The notes under the pieces: generated by a model
The model's database searches: none
Told to the model about the DNA's origin: nothing
What the model saw: the letters and a program-made list of their open reading frames with translations, nothing else
Part shown: in pieces, positions 25,778 to 33,453 of the stretch
Layout of the letters: every line of letters begins with the position of its first letter
Numbering within the stretch: the first letter of the stretch is position 1
Assembly (NCBI RefSeq): GCF_003269035.1
Contig: NZ_QLTK01000008.1
Location: 62,001-126,000, forward strand
Length of the DNA stretch: 64,000 nt
Source: Paraburkholderia bryophila
GTDB taxonomy: Bacteria; Pseudomonadota; Gammaproteobacteria; Burkholderiales; Burkholderiaceae
Direction of reading: 5' to 3'
Translations under genes and position numbers: made by a program

Positions 25778-25805
25778 GCGAGACAGTCCTGTGACGACGC
25801 CGCGA

Positions 25806-26309
25806 TCATTTCGCGGTGGACGGCTGCAACGACGCCGTCAGATCCACCTGGCCGTCGTCCTTCAACGCGGTCACGTGCGCTTCGGCGACTTGAACCTTGA
25901 ACTGCTTGCGTACGTCGTCGACCCAGCTCGTCCACGCCGGAAACGACGCGTTCTTCATCTGGATCTGCACGGCGTTGCCGATCACCTGCACCTGCGTCGC
26001 GGCAAGACCGTGATCGGTGAGCGACGCGGCGAGCGCATCCTTCAACGCGGCGCCGGTCGGCGCGACGCCTTGCGCAGCCGCCGACAACGTACGCGCTTCG
26101 TTCGCCTGCGCGGTCATCGAAGCGAGCTGCCGCTGCAGGCTGGGCAGCGATTCCTTCAGATGCGCGCGGCCCTCCTGCGCCGGCGCCCACAGCACCGACC
26201 ATGCGATCACTACCGCGAGGACACCGCTGCCCCACGCCAGGATGGTTTTTTCGCGTTCGGTGCGCTGGTCCCAGAATCCGGCCCATGTTTGAGCGAGTTC
26301 AGCTTTCAT
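25806..26309 (-). CDS. gspM: Type II secretion protein GspM
   Basis: A 167-residue bitopic inner-membrane protein of the assembly platform. A cytoplasmic N-terminus (MKAELAQTWAGFWDQRTERE) leads into one helix (ILAWGSGVLAVVIAWSVLWA), then a periplasmic coiled-coil stretch (LKESLPSLQRQLASMTAQAN) and a ferredoxin-like domain. It partners GspL, binding GspE and organising GspC/F. The ATG at 26309 overlaps the gspL stop (ATGA), indicating coupling; a start at 26330 would overlap gspL more. Confidence 0.9.
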   Translation of the reverse strand: MKAELAQTWAGFWDQRTEREKTILAWGSGVLAVVIAWSVLWAPAQEGRAHLKESLPSLQRQLASMTAQANEARTLSAAAQGVAPTGAALKDALAASLTDHGLAATQVQVIGNAVQIQMKNASFPAWTSWVDDVRKQFKVQVAEAHVTALKDDGQVDLTASLQPSTAK

Positions 26310-27715
26310 TGTCCGTTCCTGATGGTCCACTTGCCGGTGTTGCTGTCGATCTCGCCCGTCAGGCCATTGCGCGTGAGGCGCTTGGCGAAGTCCGGATCGA
26401 GTTTCACCTCGGGTTTGAAGGTCACGTCGAGGCGGCGGTCGTGATAATCGAGCGCGGCAATGCCGTTGACCGGCACCGGCGCCAGCGAGCGCGCGAGGCC
26501 GTCGGCGAGCGACAGGAAATCGTCCGGCGACAACTCACCCGCGGCCACGCGCAGTTGCTGCAACTGGCGCGACATCTGGTCGGGCGCGTCGAGCACGACG
26601 GTCGTCTTCGGGAAGGTGTTGAGCAGCAGCTCGGTCATTTGCGTGTTGATCGCGTCGCGTTGATGCGCGAGCATCAGCCACTGCACGTTCATGCCGACAA
26701 TCGCCACCACCAGCGCGCCGACCGCGAGCAGCACCGGCAAACGCAAACGGCGCAGCGTCGCGCGGTCGAGCCGCCACGGCTGCGACGCGAACTCGAACTG
26801 GCACAGGTCGAAGCGGCATTCCAGCGCGCGCCGCGCCAGTTGCTCGAACGGCAGCGGACTCGCGCCGTGGATGTGCGCAGCCAACCGCGCCGGGCTTTTG
26901 GCTGCGAGGCTGGGCTCATTGCCCGGCAGTTCCGTCAGCATGTACAGCGAGACGGGCGCCGCACCCGCGAGCGCGGCGAGTGTCGCGTTGACGGCGGTGG
27001 CCGGCACCGCCAGCCCTTCGCCTTGTACACCGCGAGCAATGGCCAGCTCGACGCGCGGCGCGCCGCTGTCGACCACGCTTTCGAGCAGCAACGCGGGCGC
27101 GGTCTGGACCACGGGGCCGAGCACGGTCGCCACCATCGGCATGACCGACGCCACGCCGGGCGCGACCACCGGCGCAACGCCCGGCAGCGACGTCGCCACC
27201 TGGGCAGCGCCGCCCACGCCGGGCTCGCCCGCGCTGACCAGTTCGGCGACTTCAGCGGGCACATCGGGCGAGACCGCTTGCGGCAGGCAGCGCGTGACCG
27301 GCACGGCGCGCAGGCTACGGTGTCCGGCGGCCGCGAAGGCTTCGCAGATAAAGCGGAACCAGCCACGGTCGATGATCGCGAGCATCTGCTTACCGCCCGC
27401 GAGCGGTTTCGGGTCGACGGCGATATGACAGGTTTGCGGGTCCTGGATCAGTTGATCCTCGACGATATTCGGCAACGCCTGGCGCAGCTTCGGACCGCGC
27501 AGCGGCGGCAGCGTGGTGGGCATCATCAGCAGATCGCGGGCGGCGACCATCAGCACCGTCGACGACGCGCGCGGCAGCAGCGCGAGCGACGAGCGTCCGG
27601 CGCGCTGGGTGCGGCCCGACTTGTCGAGCAGCACGAACGGCAGCTCCGGCAGTTGCCATTCCTGCGATGGCACCGCCGGATCACGCGGCGGGAGTAGGAC
27701 GATCAGCGTGCTCAA
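26306..27715 (-). CDS. gspL: Type II secretion protein GspL
   Basis: A 469-residue bitopic protein of the inner-membrane platform. The N-terminal actin-like cytoplasmic domain (STLIVLLPPRDP, ALLPRASSTVLMVAARDLLM, FVLLDKSGRTQRAG) recruits the ATPase GspE; one membrane helix lies near residue 335 (LPVLLAVGALVVAIVGMNVQ), followed by a periplasmic ferredoxin-like domain. It is longer than the usual 380-400 because of an Ala/Val/Pro-rich stretch around residues 150-215 (GVGGAAQVATSLPGVAPVVA). It begins 28 bp after the end of gspK. Confidence 0.9.
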   Translation of the reverse strand: MSTLIVLLPPRDPAVPSQEWQLPELPFVLLDKSGRTQRAGRSSLALLPRASSTVLMVAARDLLMMPTTLPPLRGPKLRQALPNIVEDQLIQDPQTCHIAVDPKPLAGGKQMLAIIDRGWFRFICEAFAAAGHRSLRAVPVTRCLPQAVSPDVPAEVAELVSAGEPGVGGAAQVATSLPGVAPVVAPGVASVMPMVATVLGPVVQTAPALLLESVVDSGAPRVELAIARGVQGEGLAVPATAVNATLAALAGAAPVSLYMLTELPGNEPSLAAKSPARLAAHIHGASPLPFEQLARRALECRFDLCQFEFASQPWRLDRATLRRLRLPVLLAVGALVVAIVGMNVQWLMLAHQRDAINTQMTELLLNTFPKTTVVLDAPDQMSRQLQQLRVAAGELSPDDFLSLADGLARSLAPVPVNGIAALDYHDRRLDVTFKPEVKLDPDFAKRLTRNGLTGEIDSNTGKWTIRNGQ

Positions 27716-27743
27716 AGGCCACTCTCTCTGGGAAAGACGTTAT

Positions 27744-29492
27744 TCATAGTTGGTCTTGTACTCGCACGATACGCGTAGTGTGAGTCAATGGATCGCGATA
27801 CACGAGGGTGTTGCGATCGACTTCCGCGCGTTCGTGCTGCACGCGGCCGTGGATCAGGAAATAACTGGTGTTGACGTCGAGCTGATTCGGGTCGATCGAG
27901 ACCTGCTGCGCGCCGGCGCCTTGCAGTGCGAGCATCACATCGCTGGCGTTATGGAAAAACACGGTTTGCCGGCGCGCGACGAACGCTTGCGCGGACGACA
28001 GACTCATGCCCGGCACGACGGCCGCGACCACTTCGGCGGAGGCTGTGTTCATGTTGACCGCCGAGACGGTGGGCAGCACGGTGACGAACGGGCGCAGGCG
28101 CGCGACGGTTTCCGGCGTATAGCCGGGAATGTCGAGCAGCGAGTCGACGCTGGTTAATTGCAACGGGGCTGGCACGGCGCTGTCGTTGTTGTCTTCCATG
28201 CCGGGTTTGTCGGTGAACGTACCGCCCGTGGCGCCGCCTTGAGGCGTCGGGGTCGGTGCGGTGCCGTTGGTCGACGTGATCGTCTGGAAGCGGGTCGCCG
28301 ATTGGCCGAGGCTTGCGCGGACTTGCAGGGCGGTGGCTTTGGCTAGCTGGCCGCTGATGCCTAGCGAGACCAGTAGCCGCTGGTAGGAGGCGATTTGCTC
28401 CACGTTCAGTTGCATCACGCCGGGGGCTGGGCTCGAGACCAGGTTTCGAAGGTTGAACTTGGATTGGGCGTCTTCTATCGAGCCTGATAAGTAAGTTTCT
28501 GCGCCTTGGGCCGAGCGGGCCTCGCCGATCTGGCCCAAGAAATCGGATAGACGGGTTTTGGCTATGGGGACGCCCCATAGGCCGCCCAGGTAGGTGATGC
28601 CTGCTGAGGTGTCGCCTTCTGAGCGCAGGATCAGGCGAGTCCAGTCCAGCGCGCCTCGCGAGACCCATTGGGCCTGGGATAGCAGGCGCTGGTTTTCTAT
28701 CCGGCGGATTTGGACTTGCTGGCGCCAGAGCATGCCGGAGACCAGGATGGCGGATAGGGCGACTACTAGCAAGGCGCTGATTATGGCTACGCCGGTTTGG
28801 TGGTTTTTTCTGGTTGGGCTTTTGTTGTTGGCCTTTCCTTGTTTTGTTAGTGGTCTATTGGCGTTCCCCCTGTGCGGGGGGGCACCTACTTTTCTTTGCC
28901 TGCCGCAAAGAAAAGTAGGCAAAAGAAAGCGGCTCACACCGCTAATTCTTAAGTGGGTTTCGTGGTCCACCGCCGGTAGTGGTGCATCTGGAATCCGTGT
29001 TACCGCACACTCCGCGCTTGTGACACAGCCGTCATTCATCCCGTCTTGCACTGCGTGCGCGTCGGAAGGGTTGCTCCCAAAAACGCGCGGGTTTATTTGC
29101 GCGTTAGCGCGGCCTTCGGCCTCGCCTTGGCGTGAGGCGAAAGCACCCCGCTGGTTTTCAGCGCTGGCGGTCGGCGCGCGTAGCGCCGCCGGAGCTGATG
29201 ATGGCTTTGTCACGAGCGCGGGGTGTGCGGCGGCACGGATTCCAGATGAGCCACTACCGTGGCTGCGCGAGGGGGCCGCTTCAAAATTAGCGGTGTGAGC
29301 CGCTTTCTTTTGCCTACTTTTCTTTGCGGCAGGCAAAGAAAAGTAGGTGCCCCCCCGCACAGGGGGAACGCCAATAGACCACCAGCAAAACAAGGAAAGG
29401 CCAACACAATCAGAACACCGACAAAAACAAAACCCCCGTCCAGAAGAACGAAGAACCACCAACCGTCGCGGAGACAAAAAAGAGAACCTCAT
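27744..29492 (-). CDS. gspK: Minor pseudopilin GspK, 5' end interrupted in frame by a palindromic element
   Basis: GspK caps the type II pseudopilus. The recognisable protein begins QTGVAIISALLVVALSAILV (prepilin cleavage after Gly, then the hydrophobic helix), and continues with ENQRLLSQAQWVSRGALDW and the helix-hairpin-helix-like VDSLLDIPGYTPETVARLRP. Upstream, no ATG, GTG or TTG codon occurs in frame for at least 23 codons, up to the element. The frame instead stays open through the 581-bp repeat to ATG 29492, two bases past the gspJ stop and preceded by GGAG, the expected coupled start. If used, GspK would carry about 220 extra N-terminal residues ahead of its cleavage site. The gene may be non-functional, may use internal initiation, or may really be extended. 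Confidence 0.7.
   Translation of the reverse strand: MRFSFLSPRRLVVLRSSGRGFCFCRCSDCVGLSLFCWWSIGVPPVRGGTYFSLPAAKKSRQKKAAHTANFEAAPSRSHGSGSSGIRAAAHPALVTKPSSAPAALRAPTASAENQRGAFASRQGEAEGRANAQINPRVFGSNPSDAHAVQDGMNDGCVTSAECAVTRIPDAPLPAVDHETHLRISGVSRFLLPTFLCGRQRKVGAPPHRGNANRPLTKQGKANNKSPTRKNHQTGVAIISALLVVALSAILVSGMLWRQQVQIRRIENQRLLSQAQWVSRGALDWTRLILRSEGDTSAGITYLGGLWGVPIAKTRLSDFLGQIGEARSAQGAETYLSGSIEDAQSKFNLRNLVSSPAPGVMQLNVEQIASYQRLLVSLGISGQLAKATALQVRASLGQSATRFQTITSTNGTAPTPTPQGGATGGTFTDKPGMEDNNDSAVPAPLQLTSVDSLLDIPGYTPETVARLRPFVTVLPTVSAVNMNTASAEVVAAVVPGMSLSSAQAFVARRQTVFFHNASDVMLALQGAGAQQVSIDPNQLDVNTSYFLIHGRVQHERAEVDRNTLVYRDPLTHTTRIVRVQDQL
28826..29406. repeat. 581-bp imperfect palindromic intergenic-type element inside gspK
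   Basis: The two ends are inverted copies: about 120 bp nearly identical (28826-28946 against 29286-29406, two mismatches noted near the tips), then about 90 bp of weaker matching inward, around a central 150 bp without symmetry. Each arm contains its own perfect 15-bp hairpin, CCTACTTTTCTTTGC/GCAAAGAAAAGTAGG (28885-28899 with 28905-28919; 29313-29327 with 29333-29347). Both tips end in TGTTGGCCTTTCCTTG. No transposase is encoded and no target duplication was found. It looks like a member of a Burkholderia-type dispersed palindromic repeat family, perhaps mobilised in trans. Confidence 0.85.
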
Positions 29493-29493
29493 T

Positions 29494-30171
29494 TCATTCT
29501 CCGACGAGAAAAACGCGCGTCACTGGCCGCGCCAGCGAAGTCGCCCCAATACTGACCTCGAGCCCGGTCACCGACCGCGGCAGCGGCGCACTCCCCAACT
29601 GGGGCACCTTCAGATTGTTATCCGCCTCGGTAATCGCATTCTGCACATCGCCCATCTGGGTCGTCCAGCCAACCTTAGGCACATACAACCGCGCATTGAT
29701 CGCGCCCACCCCGCCCATCAACGGTACAGCACTCCACCCATCGCCTTCTCCACCGCGCAACGCGCGCCGCAGATCCCCAGCACTGCCCAACGGCGGCGAC
29801 GCATACCGAACCACCCGCCCGTTGGAAATCCGATACCGCACCACCTGCAAGCGCGGCGCCGTGCCCGGCAACATCAACTGCCGCACGACCTGCAACACGT
29901 TGCCCGACACCGAGACCGCCGCCTGTCCGGCTTCGTCGTCCGACGCGGCCTGGCGCACGTCGATCCGCATCTGATCGAACAGCTGCGCAAACACGCGCTC
30001 GTCTTCCATTGCGTTCGTAATGGTCTGCCGGCCACGAATGATCTGGTCGAGCCCACGCCACGACAGCACGGCAATCACCGCGAGAATCGCAATCGCGACC
30101 ATCAGCTCGATCAGCGTGAAACCACGCCCGCCCGATCGGCGGCGGCGCTCAGAGCGAACGGTTGGTTTCAT
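29494..30171 (-). CDS. gspJ: Minor pseudopilin GspJ
   Basis: A 225-residue type II pseudopilin. The prepilin leader ends RSGGRG, followed by the methylated FTLIELMVAIAILAVIAVLS helix with the invariant Glu5. The globular region has ARLYVPKVGWTTQMGDV, typical of GspJ. It forms the tip complex with GspI and GspK. It overlaps gspI by 23 bp and its stop is two bases before ATG 29492. The last 30 codons border the palindromic element and are unusually C-rich on the plus strand. Confidence 0.92.
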   Translation of the reverse strand: MKPTVRSERRRRSGGRGFTLIELMVAIAILAVIAVLSWRGLDQIIRGRQTITNAMEDERVFAQLFDQMRIDVRQAASDDEAGQAAVSVSGNVLQVVRQLMLPGTAPRLQVVRYRISNGRVVRYASPPLGSAGDLRRALRGGEGDGWSAVPLMGGVGAINARLYVPKVGWTTQMGDVQNAITEADNNLKVPQLGSAPLPRSVTGLEVSIGATSLARPVTRVFLVGE

Positions 30172-30544
30172 TCGCGACCACCGTCACCATCTGGGCAAGA
30201 TTGCCGCTACCGCCCGGCGTCGTCACCATCACTTCCACCCGACGAAACACCGGGTTCGGCGTCGCCGTCACACGCTCAGTACAGATCAACTGCAAATTAC
30301 CCTGCGAACAATCGAAACTCGTCGAACCGACATTCGGCCAGCCATGTGTCAGATGCAATTGCGCCAACGTGTTGTCCGCGCTCCAGCCAGCCAGCAAGCG
30401 CTTGTGCAGATCGGCTTCGCCGGTCGCCAGACTGCCCACGGCGCGCAACGACGCCGCCAATGCCACCGCGATGATCGCCAGCGCCACCAGCACCTCGATC
30501 ATCGTAAAACCGCGCTGCGCGCGGCCGACCTTCTCGTGAGCCAT
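30149..30544 (-). CDS. gspI: Minor pseudopilin GspI
   Basis: A 131-residue pseudopilin: leader KVGRAQRG then FTMIEVLVALAIIAVALAAS with Glu5. The globular domain includes WSADNTLAQLHLTHGWPNVG and a probable disulfide pair (FDCSQGNLQLICTE). It nucleates the pseudopilus tip with GspJ and GspK. The ATG at 30544 has CAGGAGCAGG directly upstream; an in-frame extension to 30721 overlaps gspH and is not supported. Confidence 0.92.
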   Translation of the reverse strand: MAHEKVGRAQRGFTMIEVLVALAIIAVALAASLRAVGSLATGEADLHKRLLAGWSADNTLAQLHLTHGWPNVGSTSFDCSQGNLQLICTERVTATPNPVFRRVEVMVTTPGGSGNLAQMVTVVANETNRSL

Positions 30545-30566
30545 CCTGCTCCTGCAACGACGCATC

Positions 30567-31046
30567 TCAGTGCACCTCGTAGCGGCCATTGCCGGTGCCG
30601 ACGATCGTCGCGCGCCCCGCCGCCGAAAACAGCGTGATCTGCACGGGCACGTCGATCGCCTCGGTGCCGAACACCACCCGGCTCGGTTGCGTATCCGAAC
30701 CCGGATAGTTGATCGCCACACCCGTCACACCGCCTTCCCAGCGGCGCGGCCCAAGCAGATCGTCGCGCAGCGGACGCCAGCCATCTTCGGTACGCAGATC
30801 GAAACGGAAACCGCCGTCCACCGGCTGCCATGCCACGGGCCGCGCGCGCACCTGCGCTTCATCCCCGGCCGATTCGAACAGCAGCGCGAGACGCTGCGCT
30901 TCCTCGTTCAGATCGGTGCGTGGATTGCGCGTGATCGTGAGCGCGGTCAACGACACCAGCAAGCCCGCGATCACCAGCACCACCAGCATTTCCAGCAGCG
31001 TAAAACCCGCGGTGCGGCGGCGGCCGTTCGGCAGTGGACCTCGCAT
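30567..31046 (-). CDS. gspH: Minor pseudopilin GspH
   Basis: A 159-residue pseudopilin: leader ending RRRTAG, then FTLLEMLVVLVIAGLLVSLT with Glu5, followed by a beta-rich domain containing EEAQRLALLFESAGDEAQVR and ALDW-like ARPVAWQPVDGGFRFDLRTE. It links the tip complex to the major pseudopilin. It lies 24 bp after gspG and 22 bp before gspI. Confidence 0.92.
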   Translation of the reverse strand: MRGPLPNGRRRTAGFTLLEMLVVLVIAGLLVSLTALTITRNPRTDLNEEAQRLALLFESAGDEAQVRARPVAWQPVDGGFRFDLRTEDGWRPLRDDLLGPRRWEGGVTGVAINYPGSDTQPSRVVFGTEAIDVPVQITLFSAAGRATIVGTGNGRYEVH

Positions 31047-31070
31047 GAAAATCTTCTCTATGCCCGCGGC

Positions 31071-31535
31071 TTATTGCCACGAACCGATGTCGGCATCGTT
31101 GCCTTCGCCGCCCGGCTTGCCGTCCGCGCCGTAGCTGAACACGTCGATCTCGCCGTGCACGCCCGGGTTCAGATACTGATAGGCATTGCCCCACGGATCG
31201 TTCGGCAGACGTTCGAGATAGCCGCCGTCTTTCCAGTTGTTCGGCACCGGGTCCGTGCTCGGCTTTTCGATCAGCGCGCGCAGACCTTGCTCCTGGGTCG
31301 GATAACGACCGTTGTCGAGACGGTAGAGCTTCATGGCCTGCATCACAGTGCCGATGTCCTGCTTCGCGGCAACACGCCGTGCTTCATCCGGACGACTCAT
31401 GATCTTCGGTACGATCAATGCCGCGAGAATGCCCAGAATCGCAATCACGACCATGATTTCAATCAGCGTGAATCCACGTTGACGACGGCTGCGCGAACCC
31501 GCGATTTCATTGCGGCGAGTGGTCGACAGTTGCAT
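31071..31535 (-). CDS. gspG: Major pseudopilin GspG
   Basis: A 154-residue major pseudopilin: leader ending SRRQRG, then FTLIEIMVVIAILGILAALI with Glu5, the calcium-loop region and diagnostic LYRLDNGRYPTQEQGLRALI, LPNDPWGNAYQYLNPGVHGE and FSYGADGKPGGEGNDADIGS. It polymerises into the periplasmic pseudopilus that pushes substrates through GspD. First gene of the gspG-N run. The leader is long (about 20 residues) but normal in form. The prepilin peptidase is not encoded here, so it must come from elsewhere. Confidence 0.95.
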   Translation of the reverse strand: MQLSTTRRNEIAGSRSRRQRGFTLIEIMVVIAILGILAALIVPKIMSRPDEARRVAAKQDIGTVMQAMKLYRLDNGRYPTQEQGLRALIEKPSTDPVPNNWKDGGYLERLPNDPWGNAYQYLNPGVHGEIDVFSYGADGKPGGEGNDADIGSWQ

Positions 31536-31708
31536 AGCTTGCTACCTCATATCAGGTGGAATTTTTTCGACGGGGCGGGAACCGCGTGTCAGCAATCAGG
31601 CTGCCATTGAACACGCCCGGCCGGTCATTTTAATGTTACGCAGTTGAAGGGTTGTGAGAAAACACCGAGACGCTTTCAACCAACGCAATTTTCACAATAG
31701 TCCGTACA

Positions 31709-32131
31709 ATGATGCGTATGAACGCTATCCAAATCCGCCTTCTGTCGCTCGCACTGTTCGCCGTGTTTTGTGCGACGGTGACCTACTGGGTCATCACGCT
31801 CAGCACGTTGTCCGGTGCGCCGTTGCCCGCTGCCGCCGCGCACGCGCAGGTCTCGACCGACCAGGCCGCCACGCTGTTCGGCGGACAGCTCACGCGTAAC
31901 GCCAATCAAGACGTGCATCTGTTCGGCATCCTCGCGTTGACGGAAGGTGCCGCGGCCATCGTCAGCGTCGGCGGCGAACCGCCGCATGCAGTGTCGCTCG
32001 GCAGCACGCTGATGCAAGGCGCCACGCTCGGCGAAGTCCGCGCCCGCTCCATCATCATCAACCGCAATGGCGCGCATTCCGAAGTATTTCTGCCGGCCAA
32101 TCCGGCAGGTCCCACGATCTACGTGCGCTGA
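31709..32131 (+). CDS. gspC: Type II secretion protein GspC (short, divergent)
   Basis: A 140-residue bitopic protein linking the inner-membrane platform to the secretin. One N-terminal helix (LSLALFAVFCATVTYWVITL) is followed by the homology region (FGGQLTRNANQDVHLFGILA, AIVSVGGEPPHAVSLGSTLM, IIINRNGAHSEVFLP). It lacks the C-terminal PDZ or coiled-coil domain of enterobacterial GspC (about 270 residues), so it stops after the HR domain. It is the only gsp gene on the plus strand, between gspF and gspG. The ATG could be at 31709, 31712 or 31718. Confidence 0.85.
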   Translation: MMRMNAIQIRLLSLALFAVFCATVTYWVITLSTLSGAPLPAAAAHAQVSTDQAATLFGGQLTRNANQDVHLFGILALTEGAAAIVSVGGEPPHAVSLGSTLMQGATLGEVRARSIIINRNGAHSEVFLPANPAGPTIYVR

Positions 32132-32231
32132 AGCGAAACGCATCGAATTGCCGCTTCGCTTCAGTTGATGCTTCATCTGATCGCGCGGCCGCCGCAACGG
32201 TGGCCGCTGCGCAATCCAGATTCACCCAGCC

Positions 32232-33449
32232 TTACTGCACCAGATTGTTCAACTCGATGATCGGCAGCATCACCGCCAGCACGATCACCAGCACCACGCC
32301 CCCCATCGCCAGAATCAGCAACGGTTCAAGCAGGCTCGTCAGGAACATCGTGCGGCGTTCCAGTTCGCGCGCTTCGCCGTCGGCCGCACGGTCGAGCATG
32401 GTCGTCACGTCGCCGGTCGCTTCGCCCGAGCGGATCAGGTGAACCAGCACCGGCGGAAACGTCTTCGTATTGCCGAGCGCACGCGACAACGACGTGCCTT
32501 CACGCACCCGCACGATCGCATCGTCGATGTTCTCGCGCATGGCATTGTTGCTGAGCGTTTCGGCGGCCGCTTGCAACGCGCGCAGAATCGGCACGCCCGC
32601 CGCGGTCAGAATGCCTAGCGTGCTGGCAAAGCGCACGGTGTTATAGCCGCGCACGAGTTTGCCGAGCAGCGGCGCGGTCAACAGCCAGCGGTCGAACGCG
32701 AGACGCGGGCCGGGCTGTCTGAGCACCGAGCGCACCAGATACGCGATCACGACCACGCCGATCAGCACCGCCCACCACCAATGCCGCACGAAACCGGACA
32801 ACGCCATCATCATGATGGTGAGAATCGGCAGTTGCTGTTTGGTGCTGGCGAACACGTTCACCACCTGCGGCACCACGTAACTCAACAGAAACGTCACGAT
32901 GCCGAACGCGATGATCGTGACGATGGTCGGATAGGTGAACGCGAGCACGATCTTCTGCTTGAGCGCGTTGCGTTGCTCGATATAGTCGGCGAGCCGCGAC
33001 AGCACGAGACCGAGCTTGCCGGTGTGTTCACCCGCCGCGACCAGCGCGCGATAAATCTCGGGGAAGTCTTTCGGATGCTGCGTCAGCGCATTGGCAAGCG
33101 AATGGCCGCCGAGTACTTCCGCGCGAATCGACGCCATCAGCTCGCGAATGTAGTCGCGCTCCGACTGCTCGGTCAGCACGGACAAGGCTTCGTCGAGCGG
33201 CAGCCCGGCGATCAGCAGACTCGCGAGCTGCCGTGTGAGGATGGCCTGTTCGCGCTGCGACAAGCGCCGTCCGAGCGACAGCCGCTGATTGCGTTCGCCA
33301 CGCGTGCGCGACGCCGCCGGTTCGACGACGAGCGGCGTCAGTCCCTGCGAGCGCAGATTGGTCCGCGCACCACGCGCGCTGTCCGCGTCGAGCACGCCTT
33401 TTTGCGCCTTGCCCGCCGCGTCGATCGCTTCGAAACGAAATGCCGGCAT
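32232..33449 (-). CDS. gspF: Type II secretion inner-membrane protein GspF
   Basis: A 405-residue polytopic platform protein. Two GspF repeats surround three membrane helices (TIVTIIAFGIVTFLLSYVVP; WWAVLIGVVVIAYLVRS; PLLILAMGGVVLVIVLAVML). Diagnostic segments: FRFEAIDAAGKAQKGVLDAD, LTRQLASLLIAGLPLDEALS, FPEIYRALVAAGEHTGKLG and LVHLIRSGEATGDVTTMLD. It contacts GspE and GspL. It starts four bp after gspE, third gene of the gspDEF run. Confidence 0.95.
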   Translation of the reverse strand: MPAFRFEAIDAAGKAQKGVLDADSARGARTNLRSQGLTPLVVEPAASRTRGERNQRLSLGRRLSQREQAILTRQLASLLIAGLPLDEALSVLTEQSERDYIRELMASIRAEVLGGHSLANALTQHPKDFPEIYRALVAAGEHTGKLGLVLSRLADYIEQRNALKQKIVLAFTYPTIVTIIAFGIVTFLLSYVVPQVVNVFASTKQQLPILTIMMMALSGFVRHWWWAVLIGVVVIAYLVRSVLRQPGPRLAFDRWLLTAPLLGKLVRGYNTVRFASTLGILTAAGVPILRALQAAAETLSNNAMRENIDDAIVRVREGTSLSRALGNTKTFPPVLVHLIRSGEATGDVTTMLDRAADGEARELERRTMFLTSLLEPLLILAMGGVVLVIVLAVMLPIIELNNLVQ

Positions 33450-33453
33450 GCGC

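Noticed and set aside
28594..29298. Plus-strand protein encoded within the palindromic element
   Set aside because: It reads across the inverted arms with no ribosome site or recognisable domain; the open frame arises from GC-rich palindromic composition.
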